Of a stretch of 64,000 bases of DNA, positions 32,804 through 44,956 are shown piece after piece. Position 1 is the stretch's first letter; each line of letters begins with the position of its first letter. The notes beneath the pieces are model-generated. The model saw only the letters and a list, made by a program, of their open reading frames with translations, made no database searches and had not been told where the DNA came from. The translations under genes and the position numbers were made by a program. The stretch comes from Nitzschia sp. pyKryTriq1 (lineage: Eukaryota > Bacillariophyta > Bacillariophyceae > Bacillariales > Bacillariaceae). The DNA lies in NCBI GenBank assembly GCA_956465555.1, contig OY101115.1, positions 1,426,001-1,490,000 on the forward strand, in the 5' to 3' direction.

Positions 32804-34079
32804 ATGATATCGCAAATATCTCCCCTTGCTGCACGACGAGGAGGAAAGCAAAAGTCTCGACAGCAGCAGAAGAAGAAACTAGCCGTGGTAGTAACAATTT
32901 TGTCCACCCTGTCTGTGTTATTATTATGGATCTCGAACAGCGGATCGCTCTTTTTGGACGACGTGCAACCCTTTCTCAGCAGTGTGGGTCGGACAATTAT
33001 TAAAAAATACACGCCTTCCAAAATAGAATCACATTTCTTGGAAAAGGGGAGACTGCTTGGCCTCGACAATAAACAGAAGGCAGTTTCGGGATGCGAATCA
33101 TGGAAGGACACAAAGTCACCCATTGCCAAGGAGCTGTCAGCGTTTAGGCTCGAAATAAAGGCATATCAAGAAAAACTGTCTTCTTTCAAGGGAAAAGTAA
33201 CGGATCTGCGAGATCACATAAACCATGATGACCACACTATTTGTGACTCTTTGGAGCTTCATCCCCAAGGATTGAAGGGCATTTTCGCAAGCGGAAGCCT
33301 CTCGCAGACTTCCGACGGATTTCTCGAGCCGCTGTTTCCACCCATGCGAACCCCAGAGGTGTGTTTTCAAGAAGGGAATGTTGTCAAACTGTCATTGGAT
33401 TACTTGATACACGATTTTTCAGCATATTGCCGGAGGCTCAAGCCCAAGTCGCGGATCGTCCTTCTTGACATGGGGGCATCCCTAGATTTCCACCACGCGC
33501 AGGGACAAGTACCTGCAGTGTATTTGACGCAGATCTATCAGCAATTTGGGTTTCATTGGGATCATATTTACGCCTATGAAATGCAGGACAAGAAACCAGC
33601 TGACGTCTTTGACCAAGTTCCAGAGGACCTTTTCCATGCTTATCATTGGATTAACGTCGGTGTGAACTCGGCCAAAGGCTCAAAGATGAACCCTTGGAAT
33701 ATGCTGCTGCGGGAATACAAAGAGGATGATTTTGGTACGTTTATGGTATTTGTGTCTTTTCTCAAACCACCCAACGTCGTCGTATTGTGCGATTAGCTCA
33801 TGATTTAGTTGCTCGTTCTACTAAATAATCTCGACAGTGGTCGTCAAGCTAGACATTGACTCACCAGAGATAGAAATAGCCCTTGCTAAGCAACTGAGTG
33901 ACTCTCCAGAGCTCCTGCGATTAGTGGACGTGTTCTACTTTGAGCACCACGTACTTTTGAAAGAACTTGCATACAATTGGGGTATTTCAGACATGCACAA
34001 GGGGGGGAGTATTTTGTCTTCGTTGAAATTCTTTCAAAGTCTCCGGGAAGCAGGCGTTGATGCGCACTTTTGGGTGTAG
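32804..34079 (+). CDS. Golgi-type membrane protein with FkbM-like methyltransferase fold (2 exons)
   Basis: Exons 32804-33734 and 33838-34079 give 390 residues. A basic cytosolic start (ARRGGKQKSRQQQKKK) precedes one transmembrane anchor (AVVVTILSTLSVLLLWI), the topology of Golgi type II proteins. A coiled stem follows. The C-terminal half has a Rossmann-like pattern: SRIVLLDMGASLDF, HIYAYEMQDKKP, and after the splice VVVKLDIDSPEIE, then FEHHV. The order resembles FkbM-type SAM methyltransferases and a plant/algal group of uncharacterised Golgi proteins with a conserved K-L-D-I-D motif. Activity is inferred only. The 103-bp intron has a GTACGT donor. Confidence 0.65.
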
Positions 34080-36709
<2,630 letters not shown>

Positions 36710-36816
36710 TTCAAATGCACAGCTTTTTATGTATGACTAAGATTAGGATCGCGCTTCAGAGTCGAACTATATTTTTCACCGAAGAGGGTAGCAAGTTTGT
36801 GATAACTGGTGCAAGC

Positions 36817-37554
36817 TCATAGCACACCAGCTGCCACAACGGTGGGGGGTCCTTGTCGCTGTCGAACCATCGTGTGTAGCACTTCCAAGCAAGAAGGATC
36901 CATCTTGCCGATTACACCCGCGTTGAGTAGGAGTCGCTCGCCCCATTCGTTCGGAGACTCGCCGACCCGAACAATCGAGAATTTACTAGTTCCTCGACCA
37001 GGTCCCAGCACAGTGACGGTCAATAGAACACCAGGATCCCCCTCTTCAAATTTGCTCGGGTCGTATCTAACTCCATAGTACTGACCACCAAAACATGAAT
37101 GAGTGTACTTGAGCTGGTTTTCAGGATCATTGATATTTTCATCAGCCCGTCCAATGGCATTTCGTCCTCGTCCTTTCAGTTGGTGGCCCCATCTATACCG
37201 ACCCATTCCATCTTCGATTGTTGAGGGCGAAAAGTCGAATTCACACCCGACGTAGTGTGCTCTTGGGTCGATCCCTCTCCTCGAACCTTTGGCAAGTTCA
37301 ATCAGATTCTCAGTATGAAGGGGAAGCGGCGATGGGTTCGCCAGGTGGAAAACAAGCCGACCGATTTCCGTCCCGGCCACTTCAATATCAAAATATACTG
37401 AATCCGCAGAGACCACGTTGCGATCTTTTTCTTCGACGACTCCTTCATGAATGGTGGTAGTCGATATCTTCCACGTTCTCGCCGACAGTTGACTCGATGG
37501 AAAGAACCCATCAACCATCGTGATGAGGACAAAAGGAATGCCTAAGCACTTCAT
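36817..37554 (-). CDS. Divergent cyclophilin-type (PPIase-like) protein, secretory or plastid
   Basis: A single exon of 245 residues. A short hydrophobic start (LGIPFVLITMVDGFFPSS) suggests an ER signal, possibly a plastid presequence. Residues about 50-95 match the cyclophilin opening (VYFDIEVAGTEIGRLVFHL, HTENLIELAKG). The catalytic FHRVIPxFMxQGGD block of active enzymes is replaced by HYVGCEFDFSPSTIEDG, and the Arg/Phe/Gln residues needed for isomerisation are not visible. The C-terminus regains family-like spacing (FSIVRVGES, AGVIGKMDPSCLEVL). It is probably a non-catalytic or plastid-specific member found in algae. Its stop lies 107 bp from that of PRP43. Confidence 0.6.
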   Translation of the reverse strand: MKCLGIPFVLITMVDGFFPSSQLSARTWKISTTTIHEGVVEEKDRNVVSADSVYFDIEVAGTEIGRLVFHLANPSPLPLHTENLIELAKGSRRGIDPRAHYVGCEFDFSPSTIEDGMGRYRWGHQLKGRGRNAIGRADENINDPENQLKYTHSCFGGQYYGVRYDPSKFEEGDPGVLLTVTVLGPGRGTSKFSIVRVGESPNEWGERLLLNAGVIGKMDPSCLEVLHTMVRQRQGPPTVVAAGVL

Positions 37555-38570
37555 TGCCCCACTTTTCTCTTGCTATCTGCTAGGAATCAATCAACCTTGT
37601 ATCAACAGAACGAAGACGTAGACCACGTGTTCCGATTATTCCAGGCTCGTAGATAGACTAGTATAGTAGAACACTAATTGAAGAAGTCAAAATGGCAGGA
37701 TCCAGATCTGCGCTCAGCTCTTATTTCGAACATTGTTATGAGATGAGTTTGACCTCTTTGACCACCAAAGTTCAAAAGTTGGCGCATGTGCTTCGAAATC
37801 TCTGCGACGACGAGCCCTCCGTCCCCTTGCCTGAAGCCAGAAACAGCACCAGAAACAGCACCAGAAACACCAGCCACTACCGGTATGTTCCGGTATGATG
37901 ATGTGTTGAAGTTGTCTTGCTGCTTTATTCAAAAATAATATTGGAGCACTTCACTACATAGGTCTCCTACCGCCTGTTAAAAAGTCAAAGAATCTTGGAG
38001 GAACATTCATTCTTCATTGCTCGACGGAGGCCATTGTATGTATCTGAGGATAATGTTCTTCCTCTCCCTAAATTCGTCGGTGGAATTGGGGCGAAAGCAG
38101 ATACAACATGCTTACTCGTGCTTATGGGAATAATAATATGGTCCCTCCTTGAACATAACGCAATCGAGTCGTGGTCTATGCAAATGCATTCAGAAATCAT
38201 CATTATAAGAGAAAGGTGATACTCGATCGTAGTTGATAATGGATAGAATTTACCACGTAAGTCTACTACTGTACTAATGTACTCGTACTGTACTTAATGC
38301 ACTCTCTCTCCTCTACTACTGCCGTAGCAGGCAATTTAAACCACTCCGAATGAAGTCTCGTGCTTCGTTTTTAATAAATGTGTGATACAATTATTTGTTC
38401 TTCAAGGAACTCTATCTAGTTCCCCGAGGAGAAAAAGAGAAGGAAATGCGAAGCCTAAAGCTAGATTGCTCAACAGGTGGGCATATGGGTTTCCTATGAA
38501 GAACGTTTCGCATGTCGTTTCGGGACTTTTTATGCTGCTACTCTCTCTCGCTCTAGTAGTAGAGAATTAG

Positions 38571-38632
38571 AATGGCCTTGCTTTAGGATTAATTGTACGA
38601 GTGCTAATGGCCTTGCTTAGGATTGTACGAGT
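38571..38632. repeat. Short imperfect tandem duplication
   Basis: Two copies (38571-38602, 38606-38632) share AATGGCCTTGCTT, TAGGATT and GTACGAGT, differing by small indels. Confidence 0.85.
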
Positions 38633-38759
38633 CCCAGTACCAGCACTGTTCTGGTACTGCAGAAGAGAAGCCTTCTTTGGATAATTCTTCGATGATGATT
38701 CCGCCGTTTCTCACTAAACTGCTCCGCCGCGCCGTGCTACCGATGGTGGTGCAGTACCA

Positions 38760-38792
38760 GGTACAGTACTGGTACAGTACTGGTACAGTACT
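38760..38792. repeat. (GGTACAGTACT)3 array
   Basis: Three perfect 11-bp units, followed by two GGTACTGCAC(T) variants to 38813. The units are nearly self-complementary, so the array can fold on itself. Confidence 0.93.
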
Positions 38793-39382
38793 GGTACTGC
38801 ACTGGTACTGCACAAGTGGTACTTTTACTGTACCTGGTACCGGTACAGTACATTGCAAGGGTACTTGTACTGTTCTTGTACGTCTACAGTACATACCGTA
38901 CGAATGACACGCGTCAGCGCGACTTGGTTAAGGTGCAATTTCCATTTTTTCGGTGGATTTATTAGCAGTGCCTGCGTTGTGTTGTTGCACGCATTTCGCA
39001 GCTGTGCATGGATTCTTCCCGATTTTCGGAGGATCTTATGTCCGCCACATCCTTAAGCACGAGCAAATGTGGGCAGCACTTGAAGTTCGCCCTTGTTGCG
39101 AAAAGGTTCCACATCTCTTCATTAAATCTAAATCACCGTGTGTGACGTCGAATTGGAATCCAAAGGCTTTTCTGCAAAACGAGCGAACACAAAAATCACG
39201 CCGGAAACGAAAATGCTCTCTTCCCCATCTCCGTCCCCTCACTTCTCTCTATTCCATATTCTACCTCCATTCATATTTTCGAGCCACTTGCGTTGACAAC
39301 TCCCGAAAACTAAATCGGAACACTATTCTCAATCAAGTCGTTGAATCAAGCTAGCAACAATCACAACAGAAGTCCTCTTACA

Positions 39383-41548
39383 ATGAACAAAACACGTATG
39401 CATTCACCTCGCTTGTCTCCCTTTGAGGGAGTACCCAGGAAGCGCGTGAAACTGGAGGCAAGCCTTCTTGCAACGATCGTTTTGAACGAGCGAGGGATCG
39501 CCGCATTTGGGAAAGGAGAATTTGAGGAAGCAGAAAAGTATTTTTCGCAAGCACTATGTAGAGTTGACGTGGGCTTCCTTTGCAACTCGATCCAATTATC
39601 GATCGATACCTACATTACAAGGAATGGTGGGTCCCCTTCTTTACTACTCAGCAGTGGTGCAGAGAAGGAACAGAACGACGAGCATCTGTACAGCATCACA
39701 CCAACGAGTGTAAATGCACGAAGATCGACGCCGAGCAAAGTCATCACCTCTAATCAGCGGCATGAATACGATGAAGGCATGTCAACTTTCGAGCTTCCTC
39801 TTGGTTTGAAGGCTTCTTTGACATCTGAGTTTTGCTCGCGAACTTTGTTTTACAATGTTTCGATCACCCATATCAAAAGAGGGGACTATCGAAGTGCAAA
39901 GACGTGGCTTCAAAGAGCCATGTCTTCGTTCGAAGCCTCTGGCTCGAATGCTGACATGCTGCAGGTTCAGACCCAGTTGGGGATGGGCCTATGCTTCTAC
40001 CGACTGGGGAACAACAACGACGCCATGAAGTACTATACACATGCTTTGGCTTTCTCTCTGCAGATCGAGAAGCATCCGGGAAATGCGGTCCAAGCGGCGG
40101 CTTTGAACTGCCTTGGTGTTCTCTATTTTCATCGTCACATCAATGATGGCGAGAAGGCTTTGAATTTGTTTAAGCAGAGCCTGGACATGTACCGAAAGTG
40201 TTTGGGGAATGATAGCGCAGAAGTTGGGACCGTCTTGAACAATATAGGTCGAGTTCAGTATCTTCTGAGTCACCATGAGCAAGCACTACAAGTTTATGGG
40301 GAATCCCTTGATGTACGGAAGCGAGTCCTCGGGAACGACTCAATTGATGTCGCTGCAACACTCTACAACTTTGGCCAGACCTACCATCAGCTCGGAAACC
40401 TCAAACAAGCTTTGAAGTATTATCATGAGTTCCTAGAGCTCGCCACGAGTAAGCTAGGTGGAGAATCTAGAGATGTGGCAGTGGTTTACAGGTGTATCGG
40501 TGAGATTTACCATGAGCAGGGAGATCTTCAAAAGGCACTTGAAGTCTTTAAAATGGCTCTAGTGGCCGGACGCGCATCACTTGGAAGTGCTCACCCTGAG
40601 ATTGCATCATGCCTGAACAAACTTGGGAACTTGTGTTATGAGATGAAGGACAACGAGTCTGCGCTGACTTTTTACCAAGATGGATTGCAGGTCGAACAGC
40701 GCATCTTTCAGTCCGGCCATCCGCATATTATCATTACACTAACCAACATGGCACACATCTACAAAAATCGTGGTGAGCATAGTCTTGCGCTAAGTGCTTA
40801 TCGACAGGTTCATGGGAAGCAAAAGGCGACCTTTGGGGAATCGAGTATCGAGTGTGCAATGACCTTGTCTAGCATCGGTTTGATGCAGTATCATCTAAAA
40901 TTCTACGAAGAAGCGTTTGAGTCTTACCAAGAGGCTCTCAGAATACGTCGGGACATATATGGCTCTGATGAGCATGTGGACATAGCTTCTACTTTGAATT
41001 CAATCGGCCTGGTACTATTCAAGCAAAATGTTCTCGAAATGTCGAAGCGGTGTTTCACGGAGAGTCTTCGTATTCGGTTGAAGATCCTTGGAAAAGACCA
41101 CCGAGATGTGGCCATTCTTTGGTACAACATTGCGACCATCTACTTTGAAATGGGCCAAGAAGAAGACGCGATCAATCTTTACAAAGAAACCCTTCGAGTT
41201 GAACGTGCTTCGCTTGGCAAGGATCATCCTGATGTCGTCTTGACCCTTCAACATATTGGACAGGTTCTGCAGCAACTGGGAAAGCTCGAAGCAGCTTTGG
41301 GTCATTTCCAAGAAGCTCTGAGCGTGGAAAGACGGCGAAAAAATGGGGATCAAAAGTCCGTTGCAAAGATTCTAAACCTCATTGGTAACATTCATCTGCA
41401 GCGTTGTCACATCCCTGAAATGATGGAATGCTTTATCGAAGCATCACGGATATACGAAGCTCGGCAACCTGGTGATACTCTGGTGATTGCTGGCTACAAC
41501 TTCTATGGGCTCAGCAAGCAACATCCAGAGTGTGCCTCGGTCGCATAA
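39383..41548 (+). CDS. Tetratricopeptide-repeat protein, kinesin-light-chain type
   Basis: The frame begins at 39341, but the Met at 39383 (ACAATGAACAAAA) is a good alternative start, giving 721 residues in one exon. A basic PRKRVKLE near the N-terminus could be a nuclear signal. After one isolated repeat (RGIAAFGKGEFEEAEKYFSQ), about twelve 42-residue TPR units follow from about residue 160. Their pattern is that of kinesin light chain and bacterial TPR_12 arrays (VGTVLNNIGRVQYLLSHHEQ, DVAATLYNFGQTYHQLGNLK, IECAMTLSSIGLMQYHLKFY). There is no enzymatic domain. It is likely a scaffold; diatom genomes hold many such proteins, so a partner cannot be inferred. Confidence 0.82.
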   Translation: MNKTRMHSPRLSPFEGVPRKRVKLEASLLATIVLNERGIAAFGKGEFEEAEKYFSQALCRVDVGFLCNSIQLSIDTYITRNGGSPSLLLSSGAEKEQNDEHLYSITPTSVNARRSTPSKVITSNQRHEYDEGMSTFELPLGLKASLTSEFCSRTLFYNVSITHIKRGDYRSAKTWLQRAMSSFEASGSNADMLQVQTQLGMGLCFYRLGNNNDAMKYYTHALAFSLQIEKHPGNAVQAAALNCLGVLYFHRHINDGEKALNLFKQSLDMYRKCLGNDSAEVGTVLNNIGRVQYLLSHHEQALQVYGESLDVRKRVLGNDSIDVAATLYNFGQTYHQLGNLKQALKYYHEFLELATSKLGGESRDVAVVYRCIGEIYHEQGDLQKALEVFKMALVAGRASLGSAHPEIASCLNKLGNLCYEMKDNESALTFYQDGLQVEQRIFQSGHPHIIITLTNMAHIYKNRGEHSLALSAYRQVHGKQKATFGESSIECAMTLSSIGLMQYHLKFYEEAFESYQEALRIRRDIYGSDEHVDIASTLNSIGLVLFKQNVLEMSKRCFTESLRIRLKILGKDHRDVAILWYNIATIYFEMGQEEDAINLYKETLRVERASLGKDHPDVVLTLQHIGQVLQQLGKLEAALGHFQEALSVERRRKNGDQKSVAKILNLIGNIHLQRCHIPEMMECFIEASRIYEARQPGDTLVIAGYNFYGLSKQHPECASVA

Positions 41549-41676
41549 TTTTGAGGTCGCGTTGCAAAGTAAACTGGTTAACATAGCAAGAAATGTCAGC
41601 TTGAATCCACGGTCCCCTGGTTCTCCTGGTACCAGAACTGTACCAGTACCCTTCTACTCAGTAGAGGCGCATTGTG

Positions 41677-43011
41677 TTAGGCTTCTTTCTCCATCTCGTT
41701 CAACTGTTCCTCTTGCACCATGTCGCGGAGGGATGGATAAAAGGTAGCGACCAAGCCGCTGTCGGCTCCACCCTCCAACAACTTTGAGATACCATGGGTT
41801 GTTGTCTTGCACCTGTGGTCGGTCACTCGATCCTGTGGATAGTTGTATGTCCTAATTCGTTCGCTCCTGTCACCCCCTCCCAAGAGACTGCTCCTGACTG
41901 CCCCTCTTTCACGTGCCTCTTCTTCTCGTTGCGCTTCTCTTACTCGCGCGGCAATCAACTTGAGAGCCTTGTCTTTGTTCTTGTGTTGACTCCGTTCGTC
42001 TTGGATCGATGCCGTAATACCAGTGGGGATGTGTGTTATTCTGACAGCACTATCGGTCGTGTTCACACTCTGGCCTCCAGCACCAGATGATCGCATTGTG
42101 TCAATTTTCAATTCAGACATGGGCAAGAGCTCCCCCAAAGACTTGTCCTGGAGCAAGGGGAGGACGGCTACGGAACAAGCGCTGGTCTGAATTTTGGTAT
42201 CGTTGACAGGTACGCGCTGCACCCGATGGACACCACTTTCATACTTCAAAAGACCAAATGGCCCAATACCGGCTTTGAAGTCTTCCTCGTCGCCGTCGTC
42301 TTCGCTGTCATATACCATTCCAGCACTACCGCCACGGGCACTAATAGAGAGCACGGTTTCTTTGATCCCTCCTAGATCCGTCCTATTCTCTGACATTACG
42401 TCGTGATCCCAACCCATCGACTTGGCAGTTTTCTCGTATGCTTCCCGGAGTTCTGCAGCGAAAAGTGTAGCTTCATCCCCACCTGTTCCCGCTCGAATTT
42501 CGACAATGGCGTCACTGTCAGTGTCGTTCTCGTCCTTGGGCAACAAGGCATCCCGCATCTTCTTTTGCAGCCGAGTATTCCTTGCTTCCAAAAATTCTAG
42601 TTCAGCAGTGCATTCTCGTTGCATATCTTTATCCTCTCCCGCTTCCTGTAGAAGTTCTTTTATGGAATGCTCTTCCTCTTCGAGGGCTCTGATTTTCTCG
42701 TTGAGAGACACCACCTGTGTGAGCGAAGACAGTTCCTTACCGTGTGTGAAGCCATCTTCCGGGGACTGCTCTATCAGCGCTAGTAGCTCTTCGTGACGAG
42801 ACACGATGGTATCCAGCCGACGAGTCAAGGCGGGCGAGAGAAACGTTCTTCGATGAACAGCAACAGCAGCAGTGAAGGTAGTAGGACTTTGCATCGCTCC
42901 TGGCAACCGATGAAGAAGAATCGTCGTCATCGGCATTCTCGTCGGGGTGATGGCTCGTGCTCCCAGCATGGATACCGTTCTTCCAACGATCATGCGATTA
43001 AAGATCGACAT
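41677..43011 (-). CDS. Mitochondrial peptide chain release factor 1 (RF1-type)
   Basis: The frame starts at 43098, but the Met at 43011 opens a mitochondrial presequence (MSIFNRMIVGRTVSMLGARA), giving 444 residues. RF1 domains follow: a helical domain 1 (LTRRLDTIVSRHEELLALIE), then GTGGDEATLFAAEL, KYESGVHRVQRVP and the catalytic RSSGAGGQSVNTTDSAVRI, where the GGQ loop enters the peptidyl transferase centre. The C-terminal stretch RIRTYNYPQDRVTDHR is diagnostic of class I factors. The codon-reading segment after HRVQRVP reads VNDTKIQTSAC where standard RF1 has a P-x-T loop two residues longer. It terminates translation in mitochondria, or possibly the plastid. Convergent with the TPR gene. Confidence 0.9.
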   Translation of the reverse strand: MSIFNRMIVGRTVSMLGARAITPTRMPMTTILLHRLPGAMQSPTTFTAAVAVHRRTFLSPALTRRLDTIVSRHEELLALIEQSPEDGFTHGKELSSLTQVVSLNEKIRALEEEEHSIKELLQEAGEDKDMQRECTAELEFLEARNTRLQKKMRDALLPKDENDTDSDAIVEIRAGTGGDEATLFAAELREAYEKTAKSMGWDHDVMSENRTDLGGIKETVLSISARGGSAGMVYDSEDDGDEEDFKAGIGPFGLLKYESGVHRVQRVPVNDTKIQTSACSVAVLPLLQDKSLGELLPMSELKIDTMRSSGAGGQSVNTTDSAVRITHIPTGITASIQDERSQHKNKDKALKLIAARVREAQREEEARERGAVRSSLLGGGDRSERIRTYNYPQDRVTDHRCKTTTHGISKLLEGGADSGLVATFYPSLRDMVQEEQLNEMEKEA

Positions 43012-43098
43012 CGTCGGCTGTAGCTTCAACGTAAATACGGAGACAGATATGAGTAATGGTTGGGGAAAGCGTTGGCGGCACTGCGTCTGGCTGAACAA

Positions 43099-43435
43099 GT
43101 TTGTGATGCATATGCAATTCTATTTTTACGTCATAGTTCATGGTCGAAACGCGAAAATCTTGGTCTCTACGCGATCGGATGGCGACGACGAGGGGACATT
43201 CCACGTGGAATGCACAACAATATTTTTGTTCGTGACTGACAGTAGGGACTTATTTCACAACCCAAGGAGAAATCAATCCATCTGAGATCTCTACCGGTAC
43301 GAGTACGAGTACCGTGCAGTATTATTCGTACTGTAGGGCCCTACTATGATACTGGTATTATGATTACAGTATGACTACTCTTTCATTCAAACTCGCAACG
43401 ATAGGCCATACCCCATTTTATTAAACTCATCATGG
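43099..43435. promoter_or_regulatory. Intergenic, upstream of RF1
   Basis: 337 bp between minus-strand genes. GTACGAGTACGAGTACCG words lie near 43296-43312. No gene seen. Confidence 0.4.
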
Positions 43436-44956
43436 CTATGGTTCCTCACTTCCCGTGACCAGCTTCTTCTCCAAAAATCCGCAGAGCGACTCCAATTCTT
43501 TAATCTCCTTTTGTTGCCGGTCCACCTTGAACTCCACGGACTGGCAGTATTGTCTCGCCATGGCCTCCATTTCGTGTGTTAGGACTGGATTTTCGTGACC
43601 TTTTCTCCACCAGTGACCAGCCAAATCTAAACGCCTTCCACTGTCCTGTATTAGTTTGGCGGCGTTTTTACAATCTTCTGATGATTCTCCCGAAAGGTAG
43701 TTTCGTGGTGATGGCGACTGATGCTGAGACGACGATGATGATGTAGACCGTATAATTGCCAGGGGAGATGAAGAATCGTCATCTTGTTTCCTTTGCATCC
43801 TGGGTGTCATGACTTCTTCCGCGGGCGACGGGACTTGGGGACGACGAAGCAGGAGCTCCCCTGTATCTGCATTCTGTGGAGTGGCTTCCACTTTGGTAGT
43901 ATCTTCCGGCCGCGAAGATGACGAGTCATTGGCAAATCGGACGGATCGTCTGGGTGTTTCCAGTTGTGGGGGCGGCTGTTCTTTTAGCGTTTGCAACTCT
44001 TCCATAACTCGTTCCAATTCATCTTCCATTTCATCTCGTTTCTCTGAACTTTCCTTGGCCAAATCTAGAGCCAGCTGGGCATCCTCTTCGGCCGCCTCTA
44101 CGTAAAGCTTCGCCTTGGCTAGTTCGTGCTCCAAGTTCCAGATCTTTTCATCTCTCTCTCGATCTAGCTGCTGTAGTTGTTGCCTCAGCCTCTTGTTTTC
44201 TTCCTCTAGGGAGCTAGCTTTCATCTTTTGATTAGATAGGGCCACTTTGGTTTCGTCGTGGTATTTTTGTTCCGATTTCAATGCGTTTTTCGATCGTTCG
44301 AGCTCCATCGACAAGGTCAGGACATCTTCCGCATGCGACTGAGCTATCCGATCCGCAGAACTTGGAGTGTGAAAGTTTCTTGCCACCCGATTATTATTAT
44401 TATTAGTATGATTTCGGCCCGGAGAAGAAGACGAAGAGGATCCTGCTCCTTTTCTCGAAGAAGAATCGGGCCGATTCGGAGTCGGCGGTTTGCTGTTGTG
44501 TTCTTGCAGTGAGAAGTAGTCGTTGGTACTCCCTGTTGTACCGGTACCGTGGCTCTCTACTACTAAAGGAGAGCGGGAGCCTTCCTTGGATTCTTCCGGT
44601 CGCGCAACTGCCGCCGACAGGGGCGAGCCAAAAGAAGTGGAAACTTTCGGATAACTTCGATGGATATAACGGCGAGCGATTTCCGAGGCGGTTCGAGCAT
44701 TCCGCCGTGCCTGTTCGGCATCCCTGGCCGCGTCGGCAGCACAGTGAGTCATTTCGGCATACGCCAAGTCCAACGTCTGGATCAAGTCAGCAGCTGCCTT
44801 GAGCGGTGAAACCGAGACGGATGGCGACGGCGATTCGGGCACTACTGGTACTTTGGTGTCCCCTGGTCGTCGCTCATTCGTAGGAGTGTTTTGATTTTCT
44901 ACATGGATTTTCGGCCGCAATGGCGGTGGTGGCGGGGGAGGCGATGGTGCAGGCAT
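43436..44956 (-). CDS. Proline-rich coiled-coil protein, hypothetical
   Basis: A single exon of 506 residues. It starts MPAPSPPPPPPPLRP, a polyproline tract that could bind SH3, WW or profilin-type partners. Then come an Ala-rich helix (AEMTHCAADAARDAEQARRN), a Ser-rich disordered segment and a long coiled coil near residues 210-330 (ENKRLRQQLQQLDRERDEK, ELAKAKLYVEAAEEDAQLAL, DEMEDELERVMEELQTLKEQ). The C-terminal quarter is Ser-rich and ends in another helix (VDRQQKEIKELESLCGFLEK). I do not recognise a family; a cytoskeletal or scaffold role is a guess. Confidence 0.7.
   Translation of the reverse strand: MPAPSPPPPPPPLRPKIHVENQNTPTNERRPGDTKVPVVPESPSPSVSVSPLKAAADLIQTLDLAYAEMTHCAADAARDAEQARRNARTASEIARRYIHRSYPKVSTSFGSPLSAAVARPEESKEGSRSPLVVESHGTGTTGSTNDYFSLQEHNSKPPTPNRPDSSSRKGAGSSSSSSPGRNHTNNNNNRVARNFHTPSSADRIAQSHAEDVLTLSMELERSKNALKSEQKYHDETKVALSNQKMKASSLEEENKRLRQQLQQLDRERDEKIWNLEHELAKAKLYVEAAEEDAQLALDLAKESSEKRDEMEDELERVMEELQTLKEQPPPQLETPRRSVRFANDSSSSRPEDTTKVEATPQNADTGELLLRRPQVPSPAEEVMTPRMQRKQDDDSSSPLAIIRSTSSSSSQHQSPSPRNYLSGESSEDCKNAAKLIQDSGRRLDLAGHWWRKGHENPVLTHEMEAMARQYCQSVEFKVDRQQKEIKELESLCGFLEKKLVTGSEEP

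Larger units (their letters stand above)
37555..39340. promoter_or_regulatory. Large intergenic region with tandem GTAC arrays
   Basis: 1.79 kb between the cyclophilin and TPR genes, which diverge. It contains a 12-bp tandem CAGAAACAGCAC near 37848-37872, a duplicated 27-32-bp segment at 38571-38632, and an 11-bp array at 38760-38792. Short frames are not protein-like. No RNA gene seen. Confidence 0.45.
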
